Positions 61,343 to 64,000 of a DNA stretch of 64,000 nt are shown piece by piece. The notes beneath the pieces are model-generated. The model saw nothing but the letters and a program-made list of their open reading frames with translations, was not told the DNA's origin and searched no databases. Source of the stretch: MVRV01 sp964646755 (GTDB taxonomy: Bacteria > Desulfobacterota > Syntrophia > Syntrophales > Smithellaceae); assembly GCA_964646755.1 (NCBI GenBank), contig CAZYIE010000010.1:1-64000 (forward strand), read 5' to 3'. Position 1 is the stretch's first letter. Each line of letters begins with the position of its first letter. The position numbers and the translations under genes were made by a program.

Positions 61343-62029
61343 TTAAAGAATAAATTTATTGCCGTTTTCTTTGAGCCAGCACCTATGTAATTTATATTCC
61401 GGCATGACGGTTTCTATCAATTTCCAGAATTGGGCAGAATGATTTTTTTCTTTAATGTGCATTAACTCATGCACGATAACGTAATCAATAACTGCCTGCG
61501 GTGCCATGATCAACCGGAAGCTGAACGCTAAATTGTTTTCTGGCGAACAAGAGCCCCAGCGTGTTTGGGCGGACGTAATTCTAATGCTCTGCGGCAGCAA
61601 ATGCAACTGGCGGCTAAGGCAGTCAACCTGCCCGGCAAAATATGTTTTGGCTTTTGTTTTATACCATTCAATAAAATAACTTTTCCGCCGATCCGGGCCA
61701 TCAGGGCAGTTAAGATAAAAACGATTACTCCAAAAAACAAGACCGGGCGGCAGGTTTTGCTGAAAAAAAACTTCCAGGGGGTAAGGTGTGCCCAGATAAT
61801 GGAAATATTCACCGGATATATATAGCTTTTCTCCTGCATCCACCTGTTGCTCTTTCTGTTTTCGAATATTTTTTTGAATCCAAGTTTGTTTTTGCTCGAT
61901 AAAACTATTGATCTCACTTGTGGGCGTAAAATAAGGCGCACAGACAATAACAGCAGATTGTCCGGTAATTTGCAGTGATATTGTCCTTCTTCTTTTTCGG
62001 CTTCTTTTCAGAATGTAAGGGACCGTCAT
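61343..62029 (-). CDS. YgjP-type (DUF45) zinc metallopeptidase-like protein
   Basis: This 228-residue cytoplasmic protein belongs to the YgjP/DUF45 family. The zinc site is HELMHIKEKNHSAQFW (about residues 190-205), i.e. HExxH plus a third His downstream. The upstream signature RWGSCSPENNLAFSFRLIMAP is also typical. Related proteins sit in restriction operons, but here no restriction genes are adjacent. The function is not established. It is the first gene of the run DUF45, DUF2156, feoB. Confidence 0.87.
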   Translation of the reverse strand: MTVPYILKRSRKRRRTISLQITGQSAVIVCAPYFTPTSEINSFIEQKQTWIQKNIRKQKEQQVDAGEKLYISGEYFHYLGTPYPLEVFFQQNLPPGLVFWSNRFYLNCPDGPDRRKSYFIEWYKTKAKTYFAGQVDCLSRQLHLLPQSIRITSAQTRWGSCSPENNLAFSFRLIMAPQAVIDYVIVHELMHIKEKNHSAQFWKLIETVMPEYKLHRCWLKENGNKFIL

Positions 62030-62275
62030 TATTATTAATCCAATGATAGATATTGTGCCGGTTGCGCGACTCTCGTAGTTATATTGCCCATTTTTTTCTT
62101 ATCATAAATAAGCAGCAATCGCCATTTATTCCCGTATGAGGAAAACCGGAAGCGCATTAAGCTGTTGTTCAATAATGACCATAATGTTGTAAGATCGTAA
62201 CAGCCCCTAAACAGAACTTTCCAATAAATCAATAATATGCTAAAAATCGAACAAAAAGCTGTGAGCCTTAGTCCA

Positions 62276-62620
62276 ATGGAAAAAATCAATAGACGTCCTT
62301 GGGGGTATTACGAAGTCCTGGCAGATGCCTCCGATTGCAAAGTAAAGAGAATAGTAGTGGAACCGGAAGGGCGGCTTAGCCTGCAGCGCCATAAATCGCG
62401 CAATGAACACTGGTTTGTTGTTTCCGGCGAGGGCTGTGCGGTGGTTGAAGATAAGGAGTTACCAATTCGTGCCGGGAGCGTGGTTGATATACCCGCCATG
62501 TCCAGGCATAGGGTCAAAAATGCTTCCTTCGAAAACCTTGTTATCATTGAAGTACAGACCGGATCATATTTCGGCGAAGATGATATTGAGCGCTTCGAAG
62601 ACGACTATGGCAGAACTTGA
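62276..62620 (+). CDS. Cupin, mannose-6-phosphate isomerase type II-like
   Basis: This single cupin domain of 114 residues resembles the C-terminal isomerase part of GDP-mannose pyrophosphorylase/PMI fusions. It has RRPWGYYEVLADA, the metal-binding LQRHKSRNEHWFVVSGEG (two His and a Glu) and the final PAMSRHRVKN with another His. It probably isomerises a sugar phosphate or is a binding domain. I chose the ATG at 62276 because it matches the family start. The frame is open to ATG 62237, and neither has a clear ribosome site. Confidence 0.78.
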   Translation: MEKINRRPWGYYEVLADASDCKVKRIVVEPEGRLSLQRHKSRNEHWFVVSGEGCAVVEDKELPIRAGSVVDIPAMSRHRVKNASFENLVIIEVQTGSYFGEDDIERFEDDYGRT

Positions 62621-62693
62621 AGTGAATTGTTTTCTTATTTGTACCTCTGCGCAATAATCCAGGTCGTGCCTAAAATACTATGGAGGGTTTTAA

Positions 62694-63224
62694 ATGAGAG
62701 TATTTGTTGTCGTCGGAATGCCTGCTTCCGGCAAAAACATTGCCAGAATTTATGCCGATGCCAGAGGTATTCCTTATTTTGCCACCGGCGATCTTGTTCG
62801 CAATGAAGTACGGAAGCGCGGTCTGGAACATGATGCTCTTGACGCTGCCGCCGTTTCGACTGAGCTTCGCGGAGCGGACGGGCTGGGAGTTACGCGTCTG
62901 GCACTGGCATCTGCTATGGAAAGCGGTGCAGAAGTTATTTTTATGGAGGGGATGCGATCACAACCGGAGATTGAACTCATTCGTAAAGGGGCTGAGTGTG
63001 TCGTAATTGCCTTTCTGGCGCCGAGGCAATTACGCCTCCAGAGAATCATATCACGGCAAAGGGCGGATGATTCGGCTTTGTTGTTTGACGGCAGAGACTT
63101 AAGGGAAATCGAATACGGCACTGCAGTTCCGATTGTTCTGGCAGATGAATATATCCTGAACACGGGAACTCTGGAAGAAGCTCTTGAGCAAATTGATCAA
63201 ATTCTCCGGAGGAGAAAGAAATGA
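62694..63224 (+). CDS. UPF0200-like P-loop kinase-family protein
   Basis: This 176-residue protein resembles archaeal UPF0200 and dephospho-CoA or adenylate kinases. It has a P-loop GMPASGKN at residues 8-15, YFATGDLVRNEVRKRGLE, FMEGMRSQPEIELIR and ADEYILNTGTLEEAL near the end. The last P-loop residue is Asn where Ser or Thr normally coordinates magnesium, so catalysis may be weak or different. The nucleotide acceptor is unknown. GGAGGG precedes the ATG. It is 73 bases after the cupin gene on the same strand. Confidence 0.75.
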   Translation: MRVFVVVGMPASGKNIARIYADARGIPYFATGDLVRNEVRKRGLEHDALDAAAVSTELRGADGLGVTRLALASAMESGAEVIFMEGMRSQPEIELIRKGAECVVIAFLAPRQLRLQRIISRQRADDSALLFDGRDLREIEYGTAVPIVLADEYILNTGTLEEALEQIDQILRRRKK

Positions 63225-63280
63225 TTCTGATTCCAATTCAAGCGCTACCTTTGTTGGTACAGGCTGCCCCCGGTGCAGTA

Positions 63281-63420
63281 GGCTGTGTCATAATGTCTTT
63301 GCGATTTGATGAGCGAAGCAATCTCATAAGCATAGAAAAAAAATAAGATTGCCACCCGGCATGCCCAGGCATGCTGTTCACTGTCGTGAACTCGACAAAT
63401 ATTGATTGCGCCACAGTCTC
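63281..63420. repeat. Interspersed repeat with GGCTGTGTC...CACAGTCTC ends
   Basis: The ends GGCTGTGTCATAATGTCTTTGCG (63281 on) and GCCACAGTCTCGCAGGCCGG match the composite repeat at 28006-28135, and the inner TCTTTGCGA...AGCGAAGCAATCTC stretch is also shared. The 300-base spacer from 63225 to 63528 contains this repeat, a short ACCGGCGTATGCCGGT palindrome near 63444, and no gene. Confidence 0.65.
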
Positions 63421-63528
63421 GCAGGCCGGGTAGTCGGTTCCTTGACCGGCGTATGCCGGTTCCTCAACGTATTAGTAATACGCCTCGATATCCTTGGAAA
63501 GAGAAATGGTATAAAAAGGGGCACGAGG

Positions 63529-64000
63529 TTGAAGAAGCAGAACGGACATTTTCTGGTGAACGAAACTAAGCATTTATACAATCCACCGACAGTTCCAGGG
63601 ATCTTCATGAGCCAGGCCAGCCGCTTAGGCGACAGAACGCTGTCGCTGGTTAAAAGAGCGGGCATTTGGGAACCCGTCACCTGGCGGCAATCCCTGGAAT
63701 CCCTGCCGGCCAGAGTCATGGGTCTCTTCGCTCTGGGATTTCAAAAAGGGGATACCGTCGGCATTGCCAGCCGCACGCGTAAAGAATGGAGTGATACCGA
63801 TCTGGCCATTCTTACGGCGGGTGGTGTTACAATCGGCATTTACCCCTCGGCGAGTCTGGGGGAAATGACTCATGTTGTTGCCCACAGCGGCCTCCAGATC
63901 TGTTTTGTGGAAGACGAGGCAATTCTGGAGAAATTTCTTGCCGTTCAGGCCGAGACGGGCCTGCCGAAGAAAATGATTCTCTTGGAAGCAAACTGCAAAT
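63529..64000 (+). CDS. Long-chain acyl-CoA synthetase / AMP-binding enzyme, N-terminal part (runs off the window)
   Basis: About 157 residues of an adenylate-forming enzyme are present: NPPTVPGIFMSQASRLGDRT, VTWRQSLESLPARVMGLFALG, KGDTVGIASRTRKEW and LTAGGVTIGIYPSASLGEMTHVV. This is the usual N-terminal pattern of FadD-like fatty acyl-CoA ligases, before the ATP-binding motif. The gene continues beyond base 64000. Starts at TTG 63529 (AAAGGGG upstream) and GTG 63556 are both possible. Activation of fatty acids fits the crotonase and thioesterase genes elsewhere in the window. Confidence 0.85.
   Translation, partial: MKKQNGHFLVNETKHLYNPPTVPGIFMSQASRLGDRTLSLVKRAGIWEPVTWRQSLESLPARVMGLFALGFQKGDTVGIASRTRKEWSDTDLAILTAGGVTIGIYPSASLGEMTHVVAHSGLQICFVEDEAILEKFLAVQAETGLPKKMILLEANCK

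Noticed and set aside
1..64000. Complete defence system built around the GIY-YIG, DUF559 or DUF45 genes
   Set aside because: No methylase, helicase-nuclease or restriction subunit lies next to any of them; the UPF0213 and DUF45 proteins sit in housekeeping contexts.

Overview
The window looks like a piece of a Gram-negative anaerobe, most likely a deltaproteobacterium of the Syntrophus/Smithella kind. That is an inference from gene content: LptD outer-membrane assembly, a beta-barrel porin, the siroheme-dependent (Ahb) heme route typical of sulfate reducers and relatives, a CCG-domain iron-sulfur protein, and crotonase and acyl-CoA synthetase genes. There is no 16S gene to confirm it. Two 10-N assembly gaps (15543-15552 and 26090-26099) each damage one gene.

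1-13 kb: the end of a porin, an HXXEE membrane protein, a metallo-beta-lactamase-fold phosphodiesterase, folC, lptD, a COG3014/LpoB-like pair, a large unrecognised protein with a clear promoter, and the elongation factor P unit epmB-efp-epmA. 13-24 kb: a UshA-like 5'-nucleotidase, a PAP2 phosphatase, a secreted protein with 14 WD40 repeats and a caspase domain, a small thioredoxin, an unknown protein and an orphan branched-chain amino-acid binding protein. 24-32 kb: UPF0178, ywbE, a UPF0213 GIY-YIG protein, a methyltransferase, tex, an rhlE-type helicase, folD and a PhnD-GGDEF sensor. 32-42 kb: iron-sulfur, GNAT and nitroreductase genes, tRNA-Phe, RDD, rsmE, prmA, a DinJ/YafQ-type toxin-antitoxin pair and a crotonase.

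42-55 kb: a co-directional heme operon: sirC, ccsA-like, hemA, hemC, cobA-hemD, ahbC, hemB, ahbD and an ahbA/B-type gene, then polA. Together they cover glutamyl-tRNA reduction, porphobilinogen synthesis and polymerisation, siroheme formation and conversion to heme. HemL, the chelatase role and a second decarboxylase subunit are not seen as separate genes. 55-64 kb: a secreted hypothetical, an iron-sulfur flavoprotein, a thioesterase, feoB with its partners, a cupin, a UPF0200 kinase-like protein and the start of an acyl-CoA synthetase.

The most unusual signal is in the heme operon. Three gene junctions each hold a small cassette made of a single nuclease-domain ORF (two GIY-YIG, one DUF559) between inverted repeats. 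One GIY-YIG gene is dead by a single in-frame TGA. The DUF559 gene is fused in frame to ahbD through its own right-hand repeat. Related repeats without an ORF, some nested inside one another, lie at about 28.0, 55.4 and 63.3 kb.
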